This document shows positions 11,690 through 22,450 of a stretch of 64,000 nucleotides of DNA, piece after piece. The notes below the pieces were generated by a model. It saw nothing but the letters and a program-made list of their open reading frames with translations. It was not told the DNA's origin and made no database searches. The stretch covers positions 16,472,971 to 16,536,970 of the forward strand of contig VZSR01003806.1 in the NCBI GenBank assembly GCA_013398615.1, given 5' to 3'. A program made the position numbers and the translations under genes. Source of the DNA: Brachypodius melanocephalos. Its lineage: Eukaryota; Chordata; Aves; Passeriformes; Pycnonotidae. Positions within the stretch are counted from its first letter, which is position 1, and each line of letters starts with the position of its first letter.

Positions 11690-12260
11690 ATTTGGAGTGA
11701 CAAGTCCAGCTGGGGGCTGGTTCCTGGTGACATCCCATAGGGATCCATACTGTTACTGCTTAACCACTTTATAAATGAACTGGATGATGCGCTAGAGTTC
11801 TCTCTCTATTTGTTTGCAGAAGATATTTGCTATTCAAGGAGACCTAACCAGGCTGGAGATATGGGCTGACAGGAGCTCATGAAGTTCAACAAAGGCAAAA
11901 GTAAAGTTCTGCCCTTGGGACAAAGTAACCCCAGCACCAGATGAGGGCTGGGACATCTGAGAAGCAGCTTTGGAGATGAGCAGCTGAGGGTCCTGGTGGA
12001 GCACAGGCTGACCAGGGACCAGCCATGTGCCCTTGGAGTAAAGAAGGCAACACCTTCCTGGGCTGCATTAGCCAGAATTCAGCCATCATGCCTTGTTCAA
12101 TTGATCCTTCTCCTCTAGTCAGCACTTGTTACACCCATCTGGTGAACCATGACCTCCTGAGCTCTTCTGTGACAGACTGGCATGGAGACACTGGTCTGAG
12201 TCCAGTGGAGAGGGACTCATTGGATGGAGTCAGTGTAGATGAATCCTCCAGATGGATGGG
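11690..12260 (+). mobile_element. CR1 LINE fragment, ORF2 3' part
   Basis: Plus-strand CR1 covering the last part of ORF2 (after the polymerase core). Diagnostic stretches include the block around CATCCCATAGGGATCC, AACTGGATGATGCGCTAGAG, GACCTAACCAGGCTGGAG, ATGAAGTTCAACAAAGGCAA, CTGAGGGTCCTGGTGGAGCA and CCTGGGCTGCATTAGC. From about 12080 the match weakens, with recognisable traces such as CATGGAGACACTGGTCTGAG. Stops and indels break all frames. The terminal 3' UTR is absent. Confidence 0.82.
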
Positions 12261-12931
12261 GGAGCGGCAGTACCAGATCTAAAAGAAGAAACAGATGAAA
12301 CTGTGTTTGTTCTGTGTGAATTAAAAAAGAAGAGAAAGCTTCAGGGGTGATTTTTGCTGTCTGCATCTCTCTGACTGGAGGATACAGAGAAGACCAGGAG
12401 ACTTTTCAGAGAAGTGTGCAGTGACAGTATGAGAAGCTGTGGATCCAGTATGTAACATGCAGAATTCAAACTCAATACAAGGGAATTATTTTTTACCATG
12501 AGAGTGATCAAAACTTTATCACAGGTGCCTTCAGAGGATCTGGAATCTTCATCCTTGGAGATGTTCTTTTCCTTATTAATCCAAGTCCCAAGGAAAAGTT
12601 AAAGGATTTTCTTTTTGTCAAAACTCTTAAAATTACTTCTTAAAACATTGTGGATGCAGCTGTGGCAGAAAGGAGGTCAGATAACTCATCCAATTTGAGT
12701 CTCTACATAGAACTCATTTATTTTCCCAAATGTATGTTTTAAAAAATATTCCTTTAATGAAGTTTGCATGCCCAATTTGCCTTACTGAATTTATATCTAA
12801 TCTTTTTCAGAAGCACAAAAAATACCGATTTCAGTGCTGTTGCTAACTCTAAACAGAAGGTGAAGGTCTGGCTGCATTAGTTATTTTGCCAAAGGAGGAA
12901 AAACCTGACTTTAATCACTTAGATGGTGGGA
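12261..12931. other. Unassigned DNA
   Basis: Unique-looking AT-rich sequence between a CR1 fragment and an LTR. No gene recognised. Confidence 0.45.
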
Positions 12932-13454
12932 TGTGGTGATGTGTTTTTAGCTTTTCTATGTTTATCAGTTACTGTTAAGTTTTGTATAATGGTTTGCTCT
13001 ATGTACCCCTGCCCCAAAACTCACTTTGGTCTTTTCCTGATGTTTGTATGTGTCAGTCAAAGCCCCCACCCCCTGGGGCCCTGTCACTCACCCCAAAGCT
13101 TTTCCCCTTCAAGAAAATTCAGAGGAGCTGGTCAAGTTATTGGCTGAATACCAACTTTCTCCCCCTACCCCCTATTCCCACTGGTGATAACTGTTGTCTG
13201 TCCCATCCTGTATCATCCCCTGTATTTTCCTATTGGACCCTGTTCTTATCTTTTGTAAGAACCTCTCATCAATAAAACAATGGTGCAGAGGCCCCTCGAG
13301 GCTCTGCTGTGGAAGAATTCCACCAGGTCAGGACCCCTGACTTGGCTGTTTCCCACAATGAAACAATAAAACCTACAACTTAAGCATAGCAGCAGAGTCC
13401 TCTTTCTTCCTCACTTTCACCATCTCTGAAGGTATCTCAGCAAAACAACCCACA
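12932..13454 (+). mobile_element. Endogenous retrovirus LTR (probably 5' LTR)
   Basis: A 523-base unit starting TGTGGTGATG and ending AACAACCCACA, so the ends form a TGTGG/CCACA inverted pair. The 5' part is U3-like. Two AATAAA signals lie in the 3' third (13271-13276 and 13365-13370), and a GT/CT-rich U5-like stretch follows. The GC-richer sequence directly after it resembles a retroviral leader, so it is best read as a 5' LTR on the plus strand. The boundaries rest on the inverted ends only. A GTGGGA hexamer occurs on the left (12926-12931) and at 13554-13559, but the right copy is not preceded by CA, so I do not count it as a target-site duplication. Confidence 0.62.
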
Positions 13455-13560
13455 GGTGCCCCGAAGTAACGGTGAAGATACAGACAGGACCTTCTGATTT
13501 GCCCCGGTGCCAGGGTCGGTCGGGCAATTTGGAAAAGGCACCGGAGGGCCATAGTGGGAT
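13455..13560 (+). mobile_element. Truncated ERV leader (PBS-like start)
   Basis: Begins GGTGCCCCGAAG directly after the LTR end, which resembles a primer-binding site (these normally start TGG) but does not match a tRNA end that I can name. The next 100 bases are GC- and CpG-rich for this window (CCCCGGTGCC, GTCGGTCGGGC, GGCACCGGAGG), as retroviral leaders often are. The element appears to be cut off after this; AT-rich unique DNA resumes and no gag frame is seen. Confidence 0.5.
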
Positions 13561-16500
13561 AAGTATTTTTATGGTATTTCCACTAGACTAAGAATATCTA
13601 AGTGGACAATTGCATTACAGATGTCAATGTTGCGTCAATTTGATCCCATGCTAAAATGGTGCTACATCACCATGCACAAATGGGGTAACATCAGGGCACT
13701 ACAATTCAGCCTTCTCTCTTTTAAATCATTAAAAGGCTCGTTGAAACTTGTTTTTTTCCCCAGTCTGGCTCTCCCAGAAAACTTCAGGGCACATTTTGAA
13801 AGTCAGCATTAGTCAGACACTAATTCAGACATCTATCTTTGGAGGTTAAGAGTGTTTAAGAGTAGGAACACGTGGGAAAAGAACAGAAGATGGGCAAGAA
13901 GGATTGTAAAAGTGCTTAAGTGACTTGCAGCTGAGGTGTCAAAACCCACACATATTATAGTTGTTGTTGTTTCATCTTGTCTGTTAAGCAAATGGAACAT
14001 CTGTGTTTAGGTAACAGGCTTCTGACAGGCTTAGAGGTACCCTATCAAATATGCTTGTGATTTCTGCCCTGCTGTGGAGACAACAGAGTCCAGCAATAAA
14101 ATACACCTGTGTGGATGCCTGGAATACAGGTGGAAACAGCAAGTTTGTTTTCCAGCATGGATCAAGCTCCATGGTGCCTGCATCCTCACTTGTGTGCCTC
14201 TGTGCAGGTGCTACTTTAGGGATCCCCTGTCTGGCAAAGTAATGAAAATAAATTTATTCTTTGCATTTATCCATGGTTTTGTGGTTCCTGCCTCTTACCC
14301 ATGCCAGGCCACACAGGACACAAAAAAAAGCACATTTTATCTCAGATTTAGGAGAAAATCTCTGGTGCTGTTTAGTTTCCTAGTAGAAATATAGCCAAGG
14401 TCTTCTCATGTTTATTCTTCAGCATCTTATCTGTACAATAACAGAAAATAAATCTTTTCTCTCCCTCTTACCTATCAAATTGCTCTTTCCTTGTCCAGGA
14501 ATCATCTCTTTCACTGGGAATAAACAGCACCTCACACAGCAATCTTCTCATCTCTTTGGAGTTCTAGACAAAAGAGTAATATAATAATTAAAAGAAATAG
14601 TAATTACAAGAGACCATCTGTCCTTTTGCAACTGTTTTACATTCTACAGAATGTTAATACCAAAATACATTTATCAACTTTAATAGACATCTGGAGCATA
14701 ATCATCCAGCAACCACTTGTATAAAAGTTACTGCATGAAATAATTATCAGTGAAATATGGTAAATAAAAAACCTGTCTTTGAAAGCATTGAAACAGAAAC
14801 CAAACTTTTCAAGCTCCAAGAATTAACAAGAAGAGAAGTACAGCTACCACCAGATTTTGCTGCTGTGTAATCTTTGGTGTCTCTTTTTCAGACAACTTAA
14901 TTAGTCTGTGTATAACACCCACCAGCATGAGCAAAAACTTCTAATGCTGGGAAATTTGATCTTGATCTGACTGTTCTAGTTTCTTCTTTCTTTCCTCCAC
15001 TTCTTTTTTTTCCTGCAGTTTGCAAATTTAAGAACATGGCTTACATTCAAAATGTCTCCTGGCTCGTTACTAGGCAGACCCAACGATGCTGATTCCATTC
15101 TTTCCTCTCATTACTGCTTATCATTGTGGGGTTTGCAAATAGCTTGTGGGATACAGTAATATCCAAGAGAACAAAGACTGTGTCGGAAAGATGAAGGGCA
15201 CCTGAATTGCAATGAGGCAGCAGACCTGCTTTTAGATCAACGGTGGTTTTAACTGTTGAGCAAAATCTGCCTTCCTTCTGTCTGCAAGCAGAAAATACAG
15301 CAGTGCTGAGACTTTATTTCTACATAAGGGTATTGCCAGGAATGTTGATCTAGGATTGGTCATTCTGTGATGTATTTGGGCATTGGCACAGGGCAGATCA
15401 GAAGCTGCTGAAGCCAATATGTCATGTCCTTATATATTGCAGAGTGCTCTCTCAGGTTCCTGAAACCTTGGAAAGCAAATAAGGTAATTTCCATCCCTTT
15501 AGCAAGAAGAAGTTTTGGTGCTATTTTCTCTGGCCTCCAGGCACTGAGCAATTTGCACATTCAGTACAGTCCCATTTAGAGGAAGTAGAAAATACCATGT
15601 AATAAATAGGTTATACATGACAGTTCCTCCTCAGGTATCAGATGTCTTTCTGGAGACCTGATTTGATCACCCAAGTGCCTGGGTCTTGCTACAACATTAA
15701 AGCAGAGTAAAACAGAGTAAAGCAGAGATCTGTCAGTCTTTTCTCATATCATCAAGAAATTGCTTCATCACTCTGAGTCCCAAAATCTCTCTTCTCAGAG
15801 CACAAAAAGACATTAAGTTGGTTAAATATGACAAAACAACACACAAATAATGTGTTGGTTGTTAACCCCAAATCCTGGATTAATTGCCATGTCTTAGTCT
15901 CCATGTCCTTTTTATTTTTTTTTCCTTTTTAATACAACTTTGAATCAATGTAGTCATTGAATGGCAGCAACACAGACTTTGTGATTAATTCCAGGTTTTA
16001 TTTCTTTTCTTGATACAGTCTCACACATGTACAGTTGCAAGTTACTTCAGTATTTTCCCCCAGATAATTAAACCCCAATTACTTCAAAAAGTCTGTACTG
16101 AAGTGTGCACTCATCAGAGACTGAGAATAGGCTGTTGCAGGGGATAAAATGAGCAGGAGGACAACAAAACAAACCAGGTTCTCCTGCTAACATAGCAAAG
16201 ATCACCTCCTTCAGGAATTGTCTGGTTAATAAATGTCAGACTGGCCTCTTGCTGACCATTTTATGATATTTCTTTCCTATCATCAAGCACCAAATGATGC
16301 AACATCTCTTATCAATATGAAAATTCTCAAAATAATTTGCATTTAGCATGGACAAAGCACTCAGAGTGTGAAAGGGAATCTGGTGGCAGATGTATGAGGT
16401 TCTCAGATATTTACTCTGTGCTGATATGTAAGTAAATAGCAGATGTTTTTGAAGTTTCTCCTCAGTACTAAGTGAATAAAGGGGGAGAGGACTGCCTAGA

Positions 16501-16843
16501 CTACCTATTCACTTCCTCATTTCAAATGCCAATCATTAAACCGTTTAAATGCCAATTAATTAAACCCACTAAAACACCTCTATAGTTCATTAAAAGTTGT
16601 TTCATTGCTGAATTTCTGCCTTTTCATGAGAGAGCTGCTAGTTCCTTTGAAAACCTTCAGGAGGTTTGTGTCTTTGAATGAATTGTGTTGAAAGAGTGGA
16701 AGAAGCCAATGGGCTGAGTACACCAGGTGGGCCAAGCAAGGTGTCTCCAGCTGGGCACAGCTTTTGCAGGCAGGGCTGCTCCCTGTCCCTGCCCCAGGAG
16801 AAAGCTCCAAGCCCTCTCTGCAGCCTGAGCTCTGCTCTGCATT
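13561..16843. other. Unassigned AT-rich DNA
   Basis: Unique-looking sequence with no supportable gene. A minor tandem of about 10 bases (AGCAGAGTAA-like, three copies) lies near 15697-15727. Several T-rich tracts occur, for example 15909-15930. Confidence 0.5.
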
Positions 16844-17440
16844 GAATCACAGAACCCCCTGAATGAGAAGGGCCCCACAAGGATCACTGAGTCCATCTCC
16901 TGGCCCTGCACAGGACAGAATCCCTAGGAATCACACCATGGATTGTCACACACTCAGAGTGTGTCCAAGTGGTTCTGGAGCTCTGTCAGGCTGATGCTGT
17001 GATCATTCCCTGGGGAGCTGTTCCAGTGCCCAACCACCCTCTGGGTGAAAATCCTTTTCCTCATATCCAACCTGAACCTGCCCTAGCTTCAGACCATTCC
17101 CTGGGTCCTGTCGCGAGGGAAGAGATCAGTGCCTGCCCCTCCTCTTCCTCTCAAGGGGATGCTGAAGACCTCAGTGAAGCCTCTCCTCAGTCTCATCTTC
17201 TCAAAGCTGAACAGGCCAAGTGCCCCCAGCCATTTCTCATACAGCTTCCCCTCCAGAGCCTTCATCATCTTTGTAGCCCTCCTTTGCATGCTGCCCAACA
17301 CCTTTGTATCCTTCTCACGCTTGTGGCAGCCAGAACTGCCCCCAGGGCTCAAGGTGAGGTGGGACAATCCCCTCCCTTTTCCGGGCTGGCAATGTTGTGC
17401 TGGCTTTGCCCCAGAACAGGGCTGTCCTTTTTGTCTGCCG
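16844..17440 (-). mobile_element. CR1 LINE fragment, 3' UTR and ORF2 end
   Basis: Minus-strand CR1 of the type with TGAGTCCATCTCCTGGCCC near its 3' end. Further matches are CCCTGGGGAGCTGTTCCAG, CCAACCACCCTCTGGGTGAA, CAGACCATTCCCTGGGTCCT, CTGAACAGGCCAAGTGCCC and GCCCTCCTTTGCATGCTGCC; the ORF2 end trails off near TTTGCCCCAGAACAGG. The 229-codon plus-strand frame starting at 16969 lies mostly over this element, so it is not a gene. Confidence 0.9.
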
Positions 17441-17472
17441 AAGGCAGACAGCCACACCAGGGCACTGGTGTG
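17432..17472. repeat. Two back-to-back perfect hairpins
   Basis: First stem-loop: TGTCTGCC (17432-17439), 3-base loop GAA, GGCAGACA (17443-17450). Second, two bases later: CACACCAG (17453-17460), 4-base loop GGCA, CTGGTGTG (17465-17472). Both stems are 8 perfect base pairs. An alternative pairing, GGCTGTC (17420-17426) with GACAGCC (17447-17453), would compete with both. The hairpins sit at the fading edge of a CR1 fragment and just before a GC-rich stretch. I cannot name the element. Confidence 0.7.
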
Positions 17473-17489
17473 ATTTATCTCCAGATACA

Positions 17490-17640
17490 ATCTCTGTCTT
17501 CGGCAGCTCTGTCTGTGAGGAGCCATCGGCCACCGCTGGGCAGAGCAGCGGCCTTGCCGCACCGCTCCGCCCAGAGGGGACGGCAGGGCAAGTGCCCTCG
17601 GCCTGGCAGGAGGCCACGCACACAGAGGTGCTCAGTCGCT
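17490..17640. other. Small GC-rich, CpG-containing island
   Basis: About 150 bases with clearly higher GC and CpG content than the rest of the window (GCCATCGGCCACCGC, GCGGCCTTGCCGCACCGC and so on). It includes a small hairpin, AGGGCA-AG-TGCCCT (17586-17599). It is too short for a standard CpG island. It may be a remnant of an internal CR1 region or a local regulatory element; neither can be shown here. Confidence 0.4.
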
Positions 17641-17960
17641 GAGTTATGTGGGCTTTAAGTCAGCCAGAGGAATGTCTTTCTGTCAGTAAAATTGTCCTCT
17701 CTGCACATCCTCCTGCCCCAGAGGGCACAAACCTGCCATCTTGAGCCTTGGCTCAGGCACTGGCCCTGTGTCACTGCCCAGGCTGCCCTCGGTAGGGGTG
17801 GGGGTGAAGGCCATTAGCCCTGGCCCCCCTGAGCCTCATTAGCTGCTCTGGGGAGCTTCTGGAGGGTCTTGGCACTGCCGTGGGCTTCCCCTGCCCAGGA
17901 ATTCTCCTGTGTACACTGTGATCCCCTGCCTCGCTGCTGAAGGTGCCAAGAGCCTCTGCG
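17641..17960. other. Unassigned moderately GC-rich DNA
   Basis: Continues the GC-richer zone without a recognisable repeat or gene. Frames here have no domain. Confidence 0.45.
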
Positions 17961-18130
17961 AGTGATAAATACAAAAAAGTTAATTAGGTTGCTAATTAAA
18001 TGCCATCCGAGATGAAATGATTAAACATTTATAGGAAATTTTCTAAAGCTATTCGCCTTCAGAACTCGGCGAGCCAGCCTGGATTTAATTTTTGCAGCAA
18101 TATGAAGTGCCAGTCCCTTTAAAAAGTTCT
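17961..18130. promoter_or_regulatory. Candidate conserved non-coding element
   Basis: Abrupt change from GC-richer flanks to an AT-rich block holding two homeodomain cores close together, TTAATTAGG and GCTAATTAAA (about 17980-18000), then ATGATTAAACATTTATAGG. Isolated CpGs follow (TTCGCC, CTCGGCGAG), with TTTTTGCAGCAATATGAAG at the end. This dense, non-repetitive, CpG-retaining texture is typical of vertebrate developmental enhancers. No open frame explains it. Conservation is inferred, not tested. Confidence 0.3.
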
Positions 18131-20090
18131 CCTGTCTTCAGTGGATGCTGTGCTTCCCAAGGGCAGAACTTAGCAGTGTGACAGCTATTCTAGAGGTTTC
18201 CAGCCCCTTCTCCTGCTCTTCTTCCTGGAGGATCTCCTTAGTTACCACTGACAGGGTCCTTCTGCTGCAGTTATGCCCTGCCCAGGCGCTGGGTGTGCAG
18301 CCTGACGTTGCCCTGAGGTCTCACAGACACATCCGTGCTACCACACCTGGGGTCTGCAAGGGTTTCTCTCTCAAGAGAGATGAATTCTTGCATGGCAGGT
18401 CCCAGACATTCAGCTTTGCCCTACACTCCATAAAACAGACACAGCGCCATGCAGAGATCATCAATGAGACTTCTGAGCGAGAGCCGCTTTTAAGCACAAA
18501 TTGCAATGCTGATAGCAGATTTCATTTGTGCTTAAGTTCTGTTCCAGCTATTCCATCATCAATGAGACAGTAGCACCTTTTTGGCTCTGGCTGGGGGAAG
18601 AATTTGCTCCTCAGAGCCCTAAAAGCATTTTTAGTGTTTTTGTAGAATATTCTCATGAAATATTTTTGAAGTGTCATTAATACCTCTGCAATCCCAGAGA
18701 TAATGGGATAGGTTAGACAGACCTTTGCACATTACAAACGTCCCCTTGAAACAATTTCAGCTGCAATTCCTCACCTGCACCTAGAACCTGTGTATGAGAG
18801 CTGCTGTTTTTGCTGTTGCAGTCAATGAATCAGGGATCTGTAAACTAAAGAGCATGAGCTATTACCTTTAGGAGCTGAGGCTGTTTTTGTCTTGTCCTTT
18901 TGGGATTAGGGCACAGGATGGATTCTGTGACATGGGCTCATCAGAGCTCTGCCTGTACAAAGCTGTTTTCTGTGTGCTGCCCTCAATATACTTGGTAGTT
19001 TGACTTTATGGAAAACAGAAGTTAATAACTTCTGCCTGCAGAAACAAACTTAAAATGAAGACAGCTTCTCTCGAGCCAAAGTGTTCTGTTCTGTAAAAAA
19101 CATTGTATTTGAGGCACAGCCTTACTATTAAATTAAAGTGATTACAACAGAGGTATTTGTAACTTGAGTAACAGGGAATCTTAATATATCGCATATATCC
19201 CAGATCTGAAGTGGTACAAAAGGTTTTAGATTCATCTTTTTTCCTTTGGGAAAAAAAAAAAAATCAGATTTCATGATATTGCTTGAAGTTTTCCAAATTC
19301 CCAGTTCCTAAAACAACAGTAATAATGTAATTAGAAAATAGTCACCTTTCTTTAATAACAATGGCCAAAAAGTATTGATCCAAAATTATACAAATTTTCA
19401 GATTTCTTTGGATGTAGCATCGAAGAAACGTCCAAAACTGAAATAACTGTAGAACCCAAATTATATTTATTTCTGGATTTTGCCTTGAAAATCAGCAAAA
19501 ATTATCTGAGGGGGTTTTTTGTTTCAGTTCAACCAAAGGTTGTTTTCGGGTCTTTTTTTTTCTGCTTGAGCTTCTACTTTCCAGAAGCATCAACAAACCA
19601 CAAAAAAACAAATTAATCTTTCACACTGATTTACCCCAGTGCAATTTCCAGCACCTGCAGGATTGAAATACGATTGGTTTTCTTTGTCCCATTTAAAACC
19701 AGCAGGTGACTCATTCTCAGCTCTGATTGCCAGGATATCATTACCACTGTCATTTGCAGTCACCAGTCTTTGGGCACAGGAAATTGTAGGCATCTGCACA
19801 TTCTTCCAGGCCTCTGGTGACACAAATACCTTCAGGCTGGATGGCACAGAAGCTCTGAGCAGAAGACATCTCGAATGTCCTGGAATTACCTCCAGTCTCG
19901 CAGTCTCGTGATGCCATTGAGTGCAAGCTCACAGTGTCTGATGGGAAACGGGGTGGGAAGTGGAATGAAGACAGGCAATTTAGGAGCTGACAAAAAAAAA
20001 AACCAAAAACCCCCAACAAACTGAACTTGATTTTCTTCTGTTATGTTGATTCCTTTGTGGATGGATTTGGTTTTAATCATCCCTTCTTAC
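18131..20090. other. Unassigned DNA
   Basis: A 142-codon plus-strand frame (18145-18573) has no recognisable domain or splice context, and I do not call it a gene. A run of 13 A lies at about 19249-19261. Several T- and A-rich tracts occur after 19500. Confidence 0.45.
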
Positions 20091-20232
20091 TTGAGAATTC
20101 TTATGAAAGGGATTCTCAAAAATCAGGCCTGTTCTAACTAAAGACCTGTTGCATACAGGTAGAATTTTATAAAAGAAAGGCTTTATAAAATCAGGCCTTG
20201 CTCAGCTGAATTAACAGCTAGCCTGTTAATTC
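20091..20232. repeat. Cluster of four perfect hairpins
   Basis: Four inverted repeats follow one another. (1) TTGAGAAT (20091-20098) with ATTCTCAA (20112-20119). (2) ACCTGT (20144-20149) with ACAGGT (20155-20160), 5-base loop. (3) ATTTTATAAA (20164-20173) with TTTATAAAAT (20182-20191), 8-base loop. (4) GAATTAACAG (20208-20217) with CTGTTAATTC (20223-20232), 5-base loop. The spacer also carries AATCAGGCCT twice (about 20121 and 20189). No CR1 or LTR match explains it. It could be a structured RNA, a fragment of a small non-autonomous DNA transposon, or a dense set of palindromic binding sites. Confidence 0.7.
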
Positions 20233-22259
20233 CCATGAGGAAGAATCTAAGAATGAAAATCAGTTTGCTTAACAATCTATGCCTGGGAGGAAAACAGGCT
20301 GCACTTGTGAAAAATAAAAGCCTATCCCACGAGAATCCACAAAGAAAAAATGTAAATACGTGTGAAAAAAGAGAGTCTTAGCAGGTACACAACAACCACC
20401 TTCTCACCAATGGATGGAGTAGCAAGAAAGTTACCAACCAAGTAGAGTCAAACACGATGTCTTTGAAAACTGTATAAAAATGGGATGTAACGGTAAAGAT
20501 TGGCTTTTCTGCATGAAGAAACTGATCCCCTCTGGTTACTATTGGGACAAGGAGCTACTGTTGTCTTGATTTAAGATTATATCAGTTAACACATACTGTT
20601 ATAAAATCTCTGTGCCATTGGAAAGTACTGAATGAATGTACTGTAGTTGTCTTTTCTTAGATATAATCAATAGATAATTATTAATCTCTTCTCATAAACT
20701 TCACCCAACCCTAAAAGCCATCTCATATAACAACCCCAGCTGGGCCTTGAAATGACAGTGAGACTCAAAGAGGGATGGATTAAGCTTGTACTTTATCAAT
20801 TCCCACATTATCAATTCGGATTTTTGCCAGAATACTAGATTTGTTTCATGGCACCTTCTTTATCATTTGAATTCTTATCAGATTAATATGGTGCTGGAAT
20901 TTCAGATGATGCGTGTATACTATAATTTTGGTCAAGAGCAGAAAGTGGAGGGAGTAAAACTAAACAGCCAGTGCGGTCCAAAAGCAGAGCTCTGACTCTG
21001 CAAAATGTGCTTGCCCAAGTGAAATTGATGTTTATCCAAGACCTTGGGGGACCAGAAAGTAAAATCCTTTATAGTTTTCTTGCCTCTTTGAGCAGACCGT
21101 AATACAGAAGTTGCACCAATTTCTATCAAATATGAGTAGAAGTTGCAAAAATAGTTTTGCAAATGGTATCAGCACTATTTTTCCTTTTCAAGGTATCTAG
21201 TTCTACTGATTCCCATGTACCCGCATAATCTGAATCACACATCATTGTTTTGGAGGTGCTTTTCTGCTGATTTGTGTCAGGAATATTCTTCATGCTGTTT
21301 CCATTTTTTAAAAGGCAGCATCTGGGAATATTCACATGCTCCTTTCGGCCCTGACCTTGCTCTGTGCCAGGGAGGTGATGGTTACTCTTTGCACGAGGGG
21401 CAATGGAGCTTTTCACTGATCACACTTGATTGCTGTCTGGATAGGACTTGCATGCTTCCAAAAGCATAGGCTTCTACTGGAAAGGGCTACTGTTGTGTTT
21501 TCAAAGGTGGAAGGAGAGATACAGGACAGTCTGGAGTTGCAGCTGAAGCTCAAAACTGTCTCCAAGTGTTCCCAAGTAATCCTACATATGTACAGCACAC
21601 AAATCAATCCAAGGTCTAAAGTAGACCTCACCACTCTTAAAAACACCATACAAAGAGTAAACTGGAGAGGAATTACACATTTTTTTTGTTTTTGTTGAAA
21701 CCAGAAACCAAATTTGAACAAAAAAAAAAGTATTATTCAACCCCAGGAAAAGTGGCTGCAATTTCAGGTGGCCATGCCAAGACCCTTCTCCACAAGAAGC
21801 AAGAGCAGCAGCTTCTTTATTCAGGTCACCCAGGAGATAAGTGAGGGTACTTTCTGGAGTGAGGAAGAGTGGATTGAACTGATTTGAAATGGATTGAATG
21901 TCAGGAAGAGGTTTATTTTCACAAACCCTGAGTGCCTGTGCTGCACAGCTGATGCCAGGGAGCATCCACAGTCCCTGATGGTGGCTCCTGTTGTTTTACA
22001 TGGGAGGTGTAGGTGGACCCTGGGCAAACCCCAGACACCCTCAACATCTCAGGGACTCCAGGCAAAGCTGGTGCAAAGAGCCTCTACTGAGAGGGAACAG
22101 TCCTTTGGGAGCTGGTTGCTGTGGCAGAGTCAGACCAGAAGAGAAGTTATTTGCACAGACGTTTGCTGGGGTTGGTTCACAGGATTTGTCTTTGGCAGAT
22201 TAACACCATGAGAAACAGCTACCACTGACCAGGTTAACACGGGGAGAAAGAAAATCTTA
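20233..22259. other. Unassigned DNA
   Basis: Unique-looking sequence. The longest frame (21582-21965, minus, 127 codons) has no recognisable domain. No repeat family seen. Confidence 0.45.
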
Positions 22260-22450
22260 AAATCAGTTAGGTTGAAAAAGTCTTTCAAGATCACTGAGTT
22301 CTTTGACTGAACAGCTTTCCCCATTATCAGCTAAACCATAGCACCGAATGCCATGTTCAGTCATTTCTTAAACACTTCCAGGGCCGGTGACCCCAAGACA
22401 TCTTTGGTCAGACCATTGCAATGCTTGACAACCCTTGAAGAGGGGAGCAG
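22260..22450 (-). mobile_element. CR1 LINE 3'-UTR fragment
   Basis: Minus-strand CR1. Recognisable pieces are GGTTGAAAAAGTCTTTCAAG, ATCACTGAGTT, AGCTAAACCATAGCACC, TTAAACACTTCCAGGGCCGG and CAATGCTTGACAACCCTTG. It is well diverged, and the match fades after about 22450. No coding part remains. Confidence 0.78.

Noticed and set aside
12926..13559. GTGGGA hexamer on both sides of the plus-strand ERV piece as a target-site duplication
   Set aside because: The right copy is not preceded by an LTR end (CA), and a 6-base match is easily accidental.
16969..17658. 229-codon plus-strand open frame
   Set aside because: Most of it lies antisense over a minus-strand CR1, and the rest lies in GC-rich sequence with few stop codons. 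It has no domain.
18145..18573. 142-codon plus-strand frame
   Set aside because: No recognisable domain, weak context and no splice support. Chance frames of this length are expected.
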